Below, piece by piece: positions 24,197 to 33,392 of a stretch of 44,284 nucleotides of DNA. The notes beneath the pieces are model-generated. The model saw only the letters and a list, made by a program, of their open reading frames with translations. It made no database searches and was not told the DNA's origin. The DNA is from Candidatus Methanoperedens sp. (lineage in GTDB: Archaea; Halobacteriota; Methanosarcinia; Methanosarcinales; Methanoperedenaceae). Location of the stretch: assembly GCA_012026835.1 (NCBI GenBank), contig VEPN01000023.1, positions 1 through 44,284 on the forward strand, written 5' to 3'. The position numbers and the translations under genes are program-made. The first letter of the stretch is position 1. The number at the start of each line of letters is the position of its first letter.

Positions 24197-25057
24197 TCAT
24201 ATGTATAATCCTCCGTTCAGGTCCAATACCTGGCCTGTTATATAATCACCGTCTTTTGAGACGAGGTAAGATACGGCCCCTGCGACCTCATGCGGCTTTC
24301 CCAATCTTCCAAGGGGGATTTTACCCAGGATTTTTTTCATTGATTCATCCGGTACCGAACTTAACATATCGGTTTCTATAAATCCCGGAGCCACAGCATT
24401 TACAGTTATGCCTTTGCCCGCGAATTCCTTTGCCAGGGCCTTTGTCATCCCTATTATGCCTGCCTTGGAGGCTGCATAGTTGACCTGCCCGAAATTACCC
24501 ATCCTCCCTATGACCGAGGATATGTTAACGATTCTCCCGTACTTCCTTTCAAGCATTCCTTCTATAACGGCTTTAGTTGTGTAAAAACTACCGTCAAGAT
24601 TCACAGATAATACTTCCTTCCACATCTGCGGGGTCATCTTGGCGAAAGATTTATCCCTGACTATTCCTGCATTGTTAATCAGGATATCTATTTTGCCAAA
24701 CTGCCTTATGATTTCATCCCGCATCCTGTTTACCTGCTCCATGTCGCTGATATCAGCCTGGCAGATGCAGGAATGCCTGCCTATCGATTCAATCATTTCT
24801 ACAACTTCCTTTGCATGTTCTCCTGTATCCAGGTTGTCAACCATCAGGGACAATTTCTCAATATCCTCTATCGTCCCGATCTGGCTTATCAGCCTCGAAA
24901 CAGATTCTGCCCGTTCCCTGGTATTCTGATAATTTATGGCGATATCTGCGCCTTCTTCTGCCAGCCTCAACGCTATCGCCATCCCGATTCCCCGCGATCC
25001 CCCGGTGACCAGGGCTACTTTTCCTTTCAATCGTGCTCCATTTCCATTTTTGTTCAT
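24197..25057 (-). CDS. phaB: Acetoacetyl-CoA reductase-like SDR (PhaB/FabG family), copy 2, with insertion
   Basis: A 286-residue SDR with TGGSRGIG, NNAG, the catalytic Ser (NISSVIG) and YAASK motif, and a C-terminal LDLNGG. It differs from copy 1 by about 30 extra residues between strand 2 and strand 3 (ISQIGTIEDIEKLSLMVDNL and on), before the usual QADISD. I start at the ATG at 25057 because AGGTGA lies 5 bases upstream inside the thiolase stop; a longer frame from 25108 would overlap the thiolase end. Expected to reduce acetoacetyl-CoA; the two reductases may differ in cofactor (NADH or NADPH) or in chain length. Confidence 0.82.
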   Translation of the reverse strand: MNKNGNGARLKGKVALVTGGSRGIGMAIALRLAEEGADIAINYQNTRERAESVSRLISQIGTIEDIEKLSLMVDNLDTGEHAKEVVEMIESIGRHSCICQADISDMEQVNRMRDEIIRQFGKIDILINNAGIVRDKSFAKMTPQMWKEVLSVNLDGSFYTTKAVIEGMLERKYGRIVNISSVIGRMGNFGQVNYAASKAGIIGMTKALAKEFAGKGITVNAVAPGFIETDMLSSVPDESMKKILGKIPLGRLGKPHEVAGAVSYLVSKDGDYITGQVLDLNGGLYI

Positions 25058-25062
25058 ATATT

Positions 25063-26241
25063 TCACCTGCCGATAACCATTGCAATACCCTGGCCTCCGC
25101 CGATGCACATGGTCGCAAGGCCGTACCTGCCATTCCTTCTTATTAATTCATAGAGAAGAGTTACCAGAATCCTCGTTCCGCTGGCACCTATCGGATGCCC
25201 CAGGGCTATGGCTCCCCCATTAACATTAAGCTTATCAGTATCCAGTTTAAGTTCCCTATTGACTGCAAGAGTCTGTGCAGCGAAGGCTTCGTTCTCTTCT
25301 ATCAGATCTATATTGTCCAGTTTGATACCCGCACGTTCCAGAGCTTTCATGGTAGCACAGACAGGACCGATGCCCATTACTTCAGGGGGTACTGCGCATG
25401 ATGCATAGCTCACTATAGTTGCCAGGGGTGTAATCCCTTTCTCCTTTGCCTTTTCCTCAGACATTAGAAGAACAGCGGCAGACCCGTCATTGATCCCTGA
25501 AGCGTTGCCAGCAGTAACCGTGCCGTCTTTTTTAAAAGCCGGTTTAAGCCTGGATAAGGTGTTCATATTCGTGCCGAAACGCGGGAACTCATCAGTATCA
25601 AAAAGCACTGGTTCACCTTTTTGCTGGGGTATCGATACAGGGACTATTTCTTCCTTAAACTTACCTGCCTTTATAGCGGCTTCTGCCCTGTTCTGGCTAA
25701 TTATTGCGAATTCATCCTGCTCTTGTCGTGAAATATTATATTTTTCTGCCAGTTTCTCTGCCGTTACCCCCATATGGTAATCATTAAAGATATCCCACAG
25801 TCCGTCGTATATCATCGTATCTACGATTTTCTCGTCCCCCATCTTCATTCCCCACCTGGCTTTCTTGAGGGCATATATGGAGTTTGACATAGACTCGGTC
25901 CCGCCAGCAAGCACAACATCCTCATCGCCAAGCATTATTGCCTGCGCACCAAGGGCGACGGATTTTAAGCCCGAACCGCAAACCTTATTCACACTAAAAG
26001 CCGGCACTTTTTCAGGGATCCCTGCCCATATTGAGCATTGCCTTGCTACGTTCATACCCTGCCCGCCAGAAAGGACATTTCCCATAATGACTTCGTCCAC
26101 TTCGCCCGGATCAGTACCTGCACGTTTCAGTGTCTCTTTCAATACTACAGATCCGAGTTTTCCCGGCAGGATATCTTTAAGATTTCCCCCGAATTTTCCA
26201 ATTGCCGTTCTTGCTGCCGATACTATAACTGCTTTTTTCAT
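25063..26241 (-). CDS. phaA: Acetyl-CoA acetyltransferase (beta-ketothiolase)
   Basis: A 392-residue thiolase with all active-site elements: nucleophile Cys88 in [10 protein letters not shown], His349 in [14 protein letters not shown], and the second Cys379 in [18 protein letters not shown] is also present. Length and motifs match degradative/biosynthetic acetoacetyl-CoA thiolases, which condense two acetyl-CoA molecules. It provides the first step of PHA synthesis here, upstream of the two reductases and downstream of phaC. GAGG lies about 9 bases before the ATG. The broken SDR at 26281-26607 separates it from phaC, so it may now depend on its own promoter or on read-through. Confidence 0.92.
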   Translation of the reverse strand: MKKAVIVSAARTAIGKFGGNLKDILPGKLGSVVLKETLKRAGTDPGEVDEVIMGNVLSGGQGMNVARQCSIWAGIPEKVPAFSVNKVCGSGLKSVALGAQAIMLGDEDVVLAGGTESMSNSIYALKKARWGMKMGDEKIVDTMIYDGLWDIFNDYHMGVTAEKLAEKYNISRQEQDEFAIISQNRAEAAIKAGKFKEEIVPVSIPQQKGEPVLFDTDEFPRFGTNMNTLSRLKPAFKKDGTVTAGNASGINDGSAAVLLMSEEKAKEKGITPLATIVSYASCAVPPEVMGIGPVCATMKALERAGIKLDNIDLIEENEAFAAQTLAVNRELKLDTDKLNVNGGAIALGHPIGASGTRILVTLLYELIRRNGRYGLATMCIGGGQGIAMVIGR

Positions 26242-26280
26242 TTAAAACCTCATTCAATTTCAACTATACTATTATCAGCT

Positions 26281-26607
26281 CTATATTGTTAACCCGCCAT
26301 CAACGCACAGCACCGCCCCGTTAACATACCTTGCTTCGTCTGAAGCCAGATAAAGATACGCATATGCGATATCCCTCGGTGCATGGGATTTTTTGTTTCA
26401 TCGTTTTAGGAATGTTTTCAGGCATTATCGACCAGAAATCGGTAATGCATAAATAACTCCGCCATTCTTCTGTTTGATCATTATTCAATAACTGACCGGA
26501 TACCTCCTGTTTATGCGGGTTCCTTCCTCGGCAAACAACGTTGCTGTCTCCCTGCCAATACCGCTTCCAGCCCCTGTAATGATGGCAACCTTGTTTTCAA
26601 GTCTCAA
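26281..26607 (-). pseudogene. Internally deleted SDR (third PhaB-like gene)
   Basis: Two ends of a short-chain dehydrogenase survive. The 5' part, from a TTG at 26607 that overlaps the end of phaC, reads [20 protein letters not shown] and continues [11 protein letters not shown] before a frame change and stop. The 3' part reads [19 protein letters not shown] and [13 protein letters not shown], preceded in another frame by [14 protein letters not shown], matching the loop before that region in copy 1. About 130 codons of the middle, with the catalytic Ser and Tyr, are gone. It is closer to the reductase at 23226-23966 than to the one at 24197. It accounts for the 355-base gap between the thiolase and phaC. 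Confidence 0.85.
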
Positions 26608-27850
26608 CCATCTTCCCCCTTGTTTTACGACTCTTTCTCTTTTCCGGATAGGATCTTGACCTTTTCGGATATGATTTTGGTTCTTCTGGATGAGCCTCTT
26701 GCTCTTCTATAGCAGGCCTTGGTTCTTCTGTGTAAGCTTTTGGCGACTCTTCTGGAACAGGTTTTGGCTCTTCTGGATAGGATCTCGGCTTAAGCCACTG
26801 TGCGATACTGGGGACTACCACATTCTGGGACTTTGAACCCACGAAAATACCTATATGCCCTGTAGGAAAAACCATTGTTTCCTTATCCTCACTTGATACT
26901 GCATCATTCAGGGGCAGACTTGCATCATTGGGAACCAGATGATCAGTCTCTGCCATGACATTGAGGAGAGGCATGGTTATATTTTTTAGATTGATCTCTT
27001 TTCCGTCGAGTTTTAGCTTGTTCTTGATCAGGAGGTTCTTCTGGTAGCAGTCCTTAATGAACTGCCTGAAAGCTTCACCTGCCTGGTCGGGGCTGTCAAA
27101 TATCCATTTCTCCATTCTAAGGAACGTCTTGACTGTTTCCTCATTCCTGAGCCTGCATTCCTTATCATCGGGTTCGCACTCGATTCGCGAAAACAAGCCC
27201 ACATACTTATCGATCATGAGCCTGAACGGGTCAGTAAGCAGGAACCCGGCATTCAGAAAATCTCCAGGAACTATCCCATAGTTATCGACTACCTTATCCA
27301 CATCCAGATTCTTTGCCCACACATGCAGGAGGCCCTTATCAGTATCGAAGTTTATAGGGGTCACCAGGGTGATCAGGTTTTTAACTTTCTCCGGGTACAA
27401 AGACGCATACATGGTTGAAAGAGTTCCCCCCTGGCAAACGCCAAAGAGCGTGATCTTATCCATTCCTGATAGTTCCCGAATCTTGTTAACAGCGTTGTTT
27501 ATGTAACCGTTCACATAATCATCGAGTGTGAGGTATCTGTCGGCGCCCGAAGGATACCCCCAATCGATTATATATATGTCAAAACCCTCATCCAGCAGTT
27601 TCTTTACCACGCTTTTATCGGGCTGGAGATCCAGGATATAGTAGCGGTTCACAAATGCGTATAAAATGAGGACAGGAACGGGGTTCGGTTTTTCTACGAC
27701 AGGAATATAATGAATCAGTTTCATATCATCTTCTGTATAGACTACTTCGGAAGGTGTAGTGCCCACCGAAATGTCACCTGGTTCCAGCAGTATCCCGATC
27801 GCTTTTATGAATTTCCTGTAGTTTTCTATCGCATCAATCGCTTTCATCAT
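26597..27850 (-). CDS. phaC: Class III poly(3-hydroxyalkanoate) synthase subunit PhaC
   Basis: A 417-residue alpha/beta-hydrolase-fold polymerase. The lipase-like box is FGVCQGG with nucleophile Cys139; Asp303 in ETDHLVP and His332 in GHIGIFVG complete the triad, at nearly the same positions as in the Allochromatium class III enzyme. It polymerises 3-hydroxyacyl-CoA together with PhaE on granules. After about residue 355 there is an unusual Pro/Glu/Lys-rich tail of some 60 residues with repeated EEPKP, EEPRP and EEPKS-like units ending in basic residues, absent from typical bacterial PhaC. Its start overlaps the PhaE stop (ATGA). Confidence 0.94.
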   Translation of the reverse strand: MMKAIDAIENYRKFIKAIGILLEPGDISVGTTPSEVVYTEDDMKLIHYIPVVEKPNPVPVLILYAFVNRYYILDLQPDKSVVKKLLDEGFDIYIIDWGYPSGADRYLTLDDYVNGYINNAVNKIRELSGMDKITLFGVCQGGTLSTMYASLYPEKVKNLITLVTPINFDTDKGLLHVWAKNLDVDKVVDNYGIVPGDFLNAGFLLTDPFRLMIDKYVGLFSRIECEPDDKECRLRNEETVKTFLRMEKWIFDSPDQAGEAFRQFIKDCYQKNLLIKNKLKLDGKEINLKNITMPLLNVMAETDHLVPNDASLPLNDAVSSEDKETMVFPTGHIGIFVGSKSQNVVVPSIAQWLKPRSYPEEPKPVPEESPKAYTEEPRPAIEEQEAHPEEPKSYPKRSRSYPEKRKSRKTRGKMVET

Positions 27851-28395
27851 CTCCCTCCGGATAGTTCTTTCATCCGGGACTTCAGTTCCCGGACTGTTTT
27901 CTTAAGAAGATACACCTCTTTGTTTATCTCATCGATTTCCGTTCTTGTAGGAAGACCAGATGGTTTAAGGTAATTCTCTTCAAGCACTTCCCTGTTATTT
28001 TTCTGGAAATCCATCAGCTGTGACATGAACGTCCCCATGTCTGAGGCAAAGTGGCCTGATTTCAGGAATTCTTTGAAAGTCTCACTGTAGGTTTCAATCC
28101 AGACCTCATAGAAATCCTCATACGACCTGGCAGATGGTTCCCCTTCGATCCTGGAGGCCATATTCTCGCGCATCCTGCGCATAGCCTCTATGAACACGTT
28201 CTGGAAATTGATCAGGGATTCCATCCACTTTGCATAAAGACTGACTGAAGTGGAGAAACCTCTTATCACTTTCTCTGTTTTTTCACGTGACGGGCCCATG
28301 GGGGGGATTTCTATTACCCTGCCATAGGTAGCTTCATAGGTCTTCAGCCACAGGTCGAAGAACTCATGCGTGGATTCGAAACTGGCCTTATCCAT
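27847..28395 (-). CDS. phaE: PHA synthase subunit PhaE
   Basis: A 182-residue helical protein immediately upstream of phaC, overlapping it by four bases. It contains two copies of an aromatic motif, HEFFDLWLKTYEATYGRV (about 10-27) and YEDFYEVWIETYSETFKEF (92-110), and ends with LPTRTEIDEINKEVYLLKK, the conserved C-terminal region of PhaE that precedes a coiled coil. Size matches haloarchaeal PhaE. PhaE is needed with PhaC for class III synthase activity. It begins 2 bases after the stop of a larger protein with the same motif. Confidence 0.85.
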   Translation of the reverse strand: MDKASFESTHEFFDLWLKTYEATYGRVIEIPPMGPSREKTEKVIRGFSTSVSLYAKWMESLINFQNVFIEAMRRMRENMASRIEGEPSARSYEDFYEVWIETYSETFKEFLKSGHFASDMGTFMSQLMDFQKNNREVLEENYLKPSGLPTRTEIDEINKEVYLLKKTVRELKSRMKELSGGR

Positions 28396-28397
28396 AC

Positions 28398-29477
28398 TTA
28401 CGCCTGGGAGGAACCCGTTTTCATCCAGGTATTTGACATACTTGCAAATGTGTCACCATACATCTTGGCTGCACTCTTTACCGGTTCCATCATTCTTTTC
28501 ATCGGCCCTACTGCAGGCATGTTTTCAAAGAAATCATCAAATGCCTTCTCGTAGGTCTTTACCCACAGGCCATAAAATTCTTTAAGTGCCGCCGGGTCTG
28601 CAGTGCGTTTTGAGATGTCTTCGGTCTTCTGGGATATTTTCTCAAGAGCCGCCAGCCAGGACTTGTACATGTTAAGGTAGACATTGGTACTCGTCGTGAA
28701 ATTCTCAAGCATTTCTTTTGAAGGTCTTGCGGATTCAACATTGAACAGTTTTCCGAATGTTTCACGGTACGTATCCATCCATAAATCGTAAAATTCCTTA
28801 TATACTTCATGGCCGGCTTCTCCCCTGGTTATCTCAGCCATTTTTCCGGAAAGCCTGAACATGGAATCAACCATCGGCCGGTATAAATTTGCGTATGAAT
28901 TCTTCCAGATTTTCGATATCTGGGCAAGGTTGTTCAAATAAATATGCGGTATGCCGCTCTGGTTTTCGAAGATCTCTTTTGTGCTTTCCATCACTGGTAG
29001 CGAGAAAATCTCATCAAAAATATTTCCGTACGTTTTCATCCACATATTATAATGTAGCCTGTATTTTTCCGGGTCCGGTGCCCCTTTGAACAGTTCTCTT
29101 GTCTTCTCAGAACTTTCTTCTAACCGGGCAATCCACGATTTGAAGACGTTACCTGTTTCTTCTGCGCTGTCCATGAGTTTCTCAAGTGCTTCCCTGTCGG
29201 ATTTCTGTGAGAGGGATGGATAGAATTTACTGAAGGTATTCTTGTATGATTGCATCCATTCATCATAAAACTCCTTATATTTCTCTGAGGTTGCTTCTTT
29301 TGAAAGCTCAGCACCTTTCTCAAACAGCTCTCCCATGGATTCGGTCCACGGCTTATACAGGTTTGTGTAGGAATCCTCCCACATTTTTGAAACTGCCGTA
29401 TAGCTGTCTTCCCATACCTTGAAAAAGTCTTTCGTTTTTTCGCTCTCTTCTTTCATTTCTTCGCTTTGTTTAACCAT
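28398..29477 (-). CDS. Large PhaE-like repeat protein of the PHA operon
   Basis: A 359-residue helical protein, the first gene of the PHA operon. The PhaE aromatic motif occurs four times: YKEFYDEWMQSYKNTFSKF (67), YRLHYNMWMKTYGNIFDEI (139), YKEFYDLWMDTYRETFGKL (226) and LKEFYGLWVKTYEKAFDDF (298). Spacing alternates 72, 87, 72 residues, and an accessory motif WEDSYTNLYKPW (34) recurs as WKNSYANLYRPM (191), so it appears to be a tandem duplication of a unit of about 159 residues. It lacks the PTRTEID tail of PhaE. It may act as an extra synthase subunit or a phasin coating granules. GGGAGTGA lies before the ATG. Confidence 0.75.
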   Translation of the reverse strand: MVKQSEEMKEESEKTKDFFKVWEDSYTAVSKMWEDSYTNLYKPWTESMGELFEKGAELSKEATSEKYKEFYDEWMQSYKNTFSKFYPSLSQKSDREALEKLMDSAEETGNVFKSWIARLEESSEKTRELFKGAPDPEKYRLHYNMWMKTYGNIFDEIFSLPVMESTKEIFENQSGIPHIYLNNLAQISKIWKNSYANLYRPMVDSMFRLSGKMAEITRGEAGHEVYKEFYDLWMDTYRETFGKLFNVESARPSKEMLENFTTSTNVYLNMYKSWLAALEKISQKTEDISKRTADPAALKEFYGLWVKTYEKAFDDFFENMPAVGPMKRMMEPVKSAAKMYGDTFASMSNTWMKTGSSQA

Positions 29478-29511
29478 AGAGTATTCACTCCCTTGTAGTT
29501 TTCAAATATTT

Positions 29512-29544
29512 AAATTAATAATTAATATAATTAATTATTAATTT
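29512..29544 (-). promoter_or_regulatory. Perfect 15-bp AT-only inverted repeat at the PHA operon promoter
   Basis: Arms AAATTAATAATTAAT and ATTAATTATTAATTT are perfect inverted repeats around the loop ATA. The element abuts the minus-strand TATA-like ATTTAAATATTTG (about 29502-29514), which lies about 25-35 bases before the PHA operon ATG at 29477. This placement suits an operator for a repressor. Chance dyads are more likely in pure AT sequence, but 15 perfect pairs are notable. Confidence 0.5.
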
Positions 29545-29848
29545 TGAGCATCTGACCTGCAAATACGGTTTTCCAGACCTATAATTTATAGACCTAAAAT
29601 CTGTATATATTTACAGTCCACTTCCTCCATCCTATATACATCATAATGTTATATAAACTTTTTTTTTACCATTAATCGTTATATTTTATCGCAATTTTTT
29701 AGGCCGGCACACTGCTGTTTTATTTTCAGGTAGGTTAGCTTGATAAACAAAAAAGCTGAAAAACTGCGGTACATCCTCGGTATAAAGGCTATTCTCTCTT
29801 ATTCATCATATTATTTACAGATAGGAGAAACAATCCTGTATTCATACT
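29545..29848. other. AT-rich intergenic region upstream of the PHA operon
   Basis: No convincing gene. It contains the dyad CTATAATTTATAG (29579-29591) flanked by direct AGACCT copies, a CTGTA/TACAG dyad just after, and a T9 run at 29659-29667. A plus-strand 39-codon frame from a TTG near 29740 has an AGGTAGG before it but no recognisable product. Confidence 0.3.
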
Positions 29849-30811
29849 TTACTTCTTGATTAAATTTACAAAATTTATTATAGGCTCGTATTTCTCTATC
29901 AATTTTTTATCTAAAATATATCTATTTTTAAACCATACAAGTTCCTTTATTGCGGTAAAAGACGCTTTTAACCAGGATTTAAACATATCTATATTTTTTC
30001 CCTTGTTACCTATAAAAAAAAGTTGACTTGTCCCTCCCTTAATATAACTAAAATGCGAAAATATGGTTCCCAGGACAAAATTACATCTTTTAATAAAAGG
30101 GAGATATGTATTTGCCCATAACGATGTATTTCTTACTCTATAATATATATTTCTTGATGAAGGGCGGCTGTCAGGTTTTTGTTTATGATAAAATAAGATG
30201 TCAGAGAAATATCTAATTTCATATCCCGCTGTTAAAGCTCTGGTGCTTAAATCTGTTTCATTCATATATATGAAAAGATCTTTATTATAATATCCGATAT
30301 CTTCCAGCATATTTTTCCTTAACCCTGCCCCTGCGCCATGAAAATCAATGTATGTATAGTTTATATATTTATCCAGCTCTTTTGATGTTATCGCCCCTTC
30401 TTTGGTCAATAGAAGATTCTCTGGCTGTTTTGTATAATAATTATAAATCTTACAGCTTATTATCCCTGTCCTGGGGTTCTTCTGAAATTCTTCTACGATT
30501 TTTTCTACTGTATTGTGCCCGCCCATCACTGCGTCATTATCCATCACAATAATATATTCACCCGTCGTATTGGCAAAACCAATATTAAAGGTCTCACAGG
30601 CCCCATAAGACGAGTCTGGCATAATTATTAATTTAACCTCAGGAAATTCACTACGAACCATTTCTATGGAGCCATCTGTTGAATGGTTATCAACCACTAT
30701 TACTTCAATATTTTTGTAAGTTTCATTTTTAATGGATTCTAAGCATTCTTTTAGGTCGTCTTTTCTGTTCCAGTTTGCAACTACCACAGAAACTTTCAGT
30801 TCTTCATTCAA
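29849..30811 (-). CDS. GT2-family glycosyltransferase
   Basis: A 320-residue glycosyltransferase of family 2 (GT-A fold). It begins with VSVVVANWNRKDDLKECLES, then the nucleotide-sugar site VVDNHSTDGS and the DxD-type metal site VMDNDAV (about 90-100); a later MNETDLSTRA matches the ED-like acceptor/catalytic region of rhamnosyltransferase-type members. The C-terminal third is aromatic and basic, perhaps membrane-associated. Such enzymes build surface glycans or glycolipids. GGGGGTGA precedes the ATG. It stands alone between the PHA and trehalose loci and is visibly more AT-rich than its neighbours, which may mean recent acquisition. Confidence 0.85.
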   Translation of the reverse strand: MNEELKVSVVVANWNRKDDLKECLESIKNETYKNIEVIVVDNHSTDGSIEMVRSEFPEVKLIIMPDSSYGACETFNIGFANTTGEYIIVMDNDAVMGGHNTVEKIVEEFQKNPRTGIISCKIYNYYTKQPENLLLTKEGAITSKELDKYINYTYIDFHGAGAGLRKNMLEDIGYYNKDLFIYMNETDLSTRALTAGYEIRYFSDILFYHKQKPDSRPSSRNIYYRVRNTSLWANTYLPFIKRCNFVLGTIFSHFSYIKGGTSQLFFIGNKGKNIDMFKSWLKASFTAIKELVWFKNRYILDKKLIEKYEPIINFVNLIKK

Positions 30812-31164
30812 TTTCTTTCACCCCCGTGAAAGTTACGATGATTTTATAAAATCCTGTATAATTCACTATAACCGCTACTAAGCAGGAAAATACATTTTGT
30901 GATACGTAGATTTGATACCTGAAAATGTATGCTCCCCAATAATCAATATTGATTGGCAAAGTTTAAAAGTTTTCGGTTTTTTGTATATCTATGAAGATAT
31001 ACCCTCTTTATCCAAGGTATGATGCCAATGACCCGATAAGTATGATTATATAATGTTTTATAGCCGCAGATAAGGATTACTTCTATCGTTTCCATCCCAT
31101 CCAATCCTCTGCCTCCATAGCATTGAAAGGTATATATGAGTTAGATTACTATATGTTATAATGG
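30812..31164. promoter_or_regulatory. Intergenic region with trehalose gene promoter and a nested palindrome
   Basis: No gene is seen. GTATATATG at about 31130-31138 lies some 27-35 bases before the trehalose gene ATG, so that mRNA is probably leaderless. At 30936-30956 CCAAT and ATTGG arms enclose CAATATTG, and AATCAATATTGATT (30941-30954) is itself a perfect 14-base palindrome; its role is unknown. Confidence 0.4.
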
Positions 31165-33363
31165 ATGAGGTTAGTGATAGTTTCAAACAGACTGCCGTTC
31201 ACGGTAGTCGAAAAAGAGAACGTATTGAAATTTAAAGAGAGCGTAGGTGGCCTTGTATCTGGTTTAAAGGCATACCTGGATGCGTTAAAGAACATTTCAT
31301 CCTCTGAGTATTCATGGATCGGGTGGCCGGGTATATCAGTAGATGACGGATTAAAAGAAAAGCTGAGATCACAAGCCCTTTCTGAATACCATGCATACCC
31401 GGTTTTTGTTCCTCAGGAAATCATGGAAGATTTTTACAATGGCTTCTGCAATAAAACAGTCTGGCCTCTTTTCCACTATTTCCCCTTCCTGACAGTATAT
31501 AAAGAAGACTTATGGAACCAATATAGGAAAGTCAATGAGATATTCCGTGATGCTGTGATGGAAGTCCTGAAACCTGGTGATACAGTGTGGATACATGATT
31601 ATCATTTCATGCTGCTTCCAGGGCTTCTGAGAGAAAAGATGCCCCATGTTCCAATAGGGTTCTTTCTGCATATCCCTTTCCCATCTTTTGAAATATTCCG
31701 TCTCCTTCCAAGAAAATGGCGCAAAGAAATACTGGAAGGAGTTCTGGGAGCAGATCTCATAGGCTTTCATACACAGGATTATACCCAGTATTTCCTGAGG
31801 TGCGTGCTGCGCATCCTGGGTCATGAGCACAGCATGGGAGAAATTCCTTTAGAGGATAGGGTTGTTAAAGCTGATACCTTACCGATGGGTGTTGATTTCC
31901 AGAGGTTCTGTGATGCTGTGAGCAACCCAGACGTGCAAAATGAGATGGAAAAACTGAAAAAGACGCTGAATGGTTTTAAACTTGTATTTTCAATAGACCG
32001 TCTTGATTATACGAAAGGTATCCTCAATCGCCTGCAGGGGTACGAAATCTTCCTTGCGAAAAATCCAGAGTGGCACAGAAAGGTGGTTCTTGCCCTTGTG
32101 GTCGTTCCTTCCCGTACCGAAGTGGAGCAGTATCAACAGATGAAAAAGCAGATAGATGAACTCGTAGGATTAATCAATGGCAGGTTCGGCAGCATTGACT
32201 GGACGCCGATACTATATCGGTACAGGTTCCTGCCATTTTCTTCCCTGATCGCGCAGTACTGCTCAGGCGACATCGCCCTCATTACTCCTTTGAGGGACGG
32301 CATGAATCTTGTTGCAAAAGAATACATTGCGACCAGGACAGATGGGACAGGAGTTCTGATTCTAAGCGAGATGGCAGGGGCTTCAAAAGAACTTGAAGAG
32401 GCAATAATCATAAATCCGAACCATACGGAGGAGATCGCTGAAGCTTTAAAAGATGCGCTGGAGATGCCGGTGGAAGAGCAGATAAGGCGAAACAGAATCA
32501 TGCAGGAGCGATTGCAGCGCTATGATGTTACCGAGTGGGTTGATGATTTCGTCTCTAAGTTGATTTTGATTAAGGAGGAGCAAAAGAGATATAACGCAAA
32601 GCTTCTTGATGACAGGATCAAAGAACAGATGCTTGAAAATTTCAGGAGAGCCAAAAGAAGGCTCATTCTCCTGGATTATGATGGAACCCTTGTCCCTTTT
32701 GCCGCCCGTCCTGAACTGGCAAAACCGGGAGTGGATATCCTGGAGCTCATGAACCGCCTTTCAAATTATCCGAAAACAGATGTGGTACTCACCAGTGGCA
32801 GGGATAGGAATACGCTGCGAAACTGGTTCGGTGCTTTAAATATATCATTTATTGCAGAGCACGGTGTCTGGATAAAGAAAAAGAACGAGGAATGGAGATT
32901 GACCAGACCCCTCAATACAGAGTGGAAGTCCCGACTTCTCCCAGTGCTTGAAGCGTATGTTGACAGGGTTCCGGGTTCTTTTGTGGAGAATAAAGAATTT
33001 TCCATAGTCTGGCATTACAGGAACAGCGATCCCGAACTTGCTTCTATGCGTGCAAAAGAACTCATGGATGATCTGGTAGATTTCACAGCCAATATAGATG
33101 TCCAGGTGTCGAAGGGAAACAAAGTGATTGAGGTCAGGAATGCCGGGATTAATAAAGGCACAACAGCATTGCATTTTATTTCAGAGGATTATGATTTCAT
33201 GCTTGCTATAGGTGACGACTGGACAGATGAGGATTTATTCAGGATTCTTCCTGATGAGGCTTACTCGATCAAGGTCAGGATGACCCCATCCCGTGCCAGG
33301 TTCAATTTGCATAACCACTACGAAGTTATCAGTCTGCTTAAATATCTGATTCATATATCTTAA
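31165..33363 (+). CDS. Bifunctional trehalose-6-phosphate synthase/phosphatase
   Basis: A 732-residue fusion. Residues 1 to about 475 form a GT20 trehalose-6-phosphate synthase: VIVSNRLPF, the WPG loop, VWIHDYHFMLLPGLLR, IGFFLHIPFPS, RLDYTKGI and LRDGMNLVAKEYIA. After a linker, a HAD-type trehalose-6-phosphatase starts near 495 with LILLDYDGTLVPF (Asp504, Asp506) and includes TSGRD, EVRNAGINKG and AIGDDWTDEDLF. The enzyme makes trehalose from UDP-glucose and glucose-6-phosphate in one polypeptide. Both halves look intact. The ATG at 31165 lies about 30 bases after a TATA box. Trehalose serves as a compatible solute or stress protectant; a transporter gene follows on the same strand. Confidence 0.93.
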   Translation: MRLVIVSNRLPFTVVEKENVLKFKESVGGLVSGLKAYLDALKNISSSEYSWIGWPGISVDDGLKEKLRSQALSEYHAYPVFVPQEIMEDFYNGFCNKTVWPLFHYFPFLTVYKEDLWNQYRKVNEIFRDAVMEVLKPGDTVWIHDYHFMLLPGLLREKMPHVPIGFFLHIPFPSFEIFRLLPRKWRKEILEGVLGADLIGFHTQDYTQYFLRCVLRILGHEHSMGEIPLEDRVVKADTLPMGVDFQRFCDAVSNPDVQNEMEKLKKTLNGFKLVFSIDRLDYTKGILNRLQGYEIFLAKNPEWHRKVVLALVVVPSRTEVEQYQQMKKQIDELVGLINGRFGSIDWTPILYRYRFLPFSSLIAQYCSGDIALITPLRDGMNLVAKEYIATRTDGTGVLILSEMAGASKELEEAIIINPNHTEEIAEALKDALEMPVEEQIRRNRIMQERLQRYDVTEWVDDFVSKLILIKEEQKRYNAKLLDDRIKEQMLENFRRAKRRLILLDYDGTLVPFAARPELAKPGVDILELMNRLSNYPKTDVVLTSGRDRNTLRNWFGALNISFIAEHGVWIKKKNEEWRLTRPLNTEWKSRLLPVLEAYVDRVPGSFVENKEFSIVWHYRNSDPELASMRAKELMDDLVDFTANIDVQVSKGNKVIEVRNAGINKGTTALHFISEDYDFMLAIGDDWTDEDLFRILPDEAYSIKVRMTPSRARFNLHNHYEVISLLKYLIHIS

Positions 33364-33392
33364 ATGTAAACTGGTGTTAAGTCAACTATCCA

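Noticed and set aside
29740-29859. 39-codon plus-strand frame from a TTG
   Set aside because: A ribosome-binding-like AGGTAGG precedes it, but there is no recognisable product, an AT-rich context and overlap with the end of the glycosyltransferase gene.
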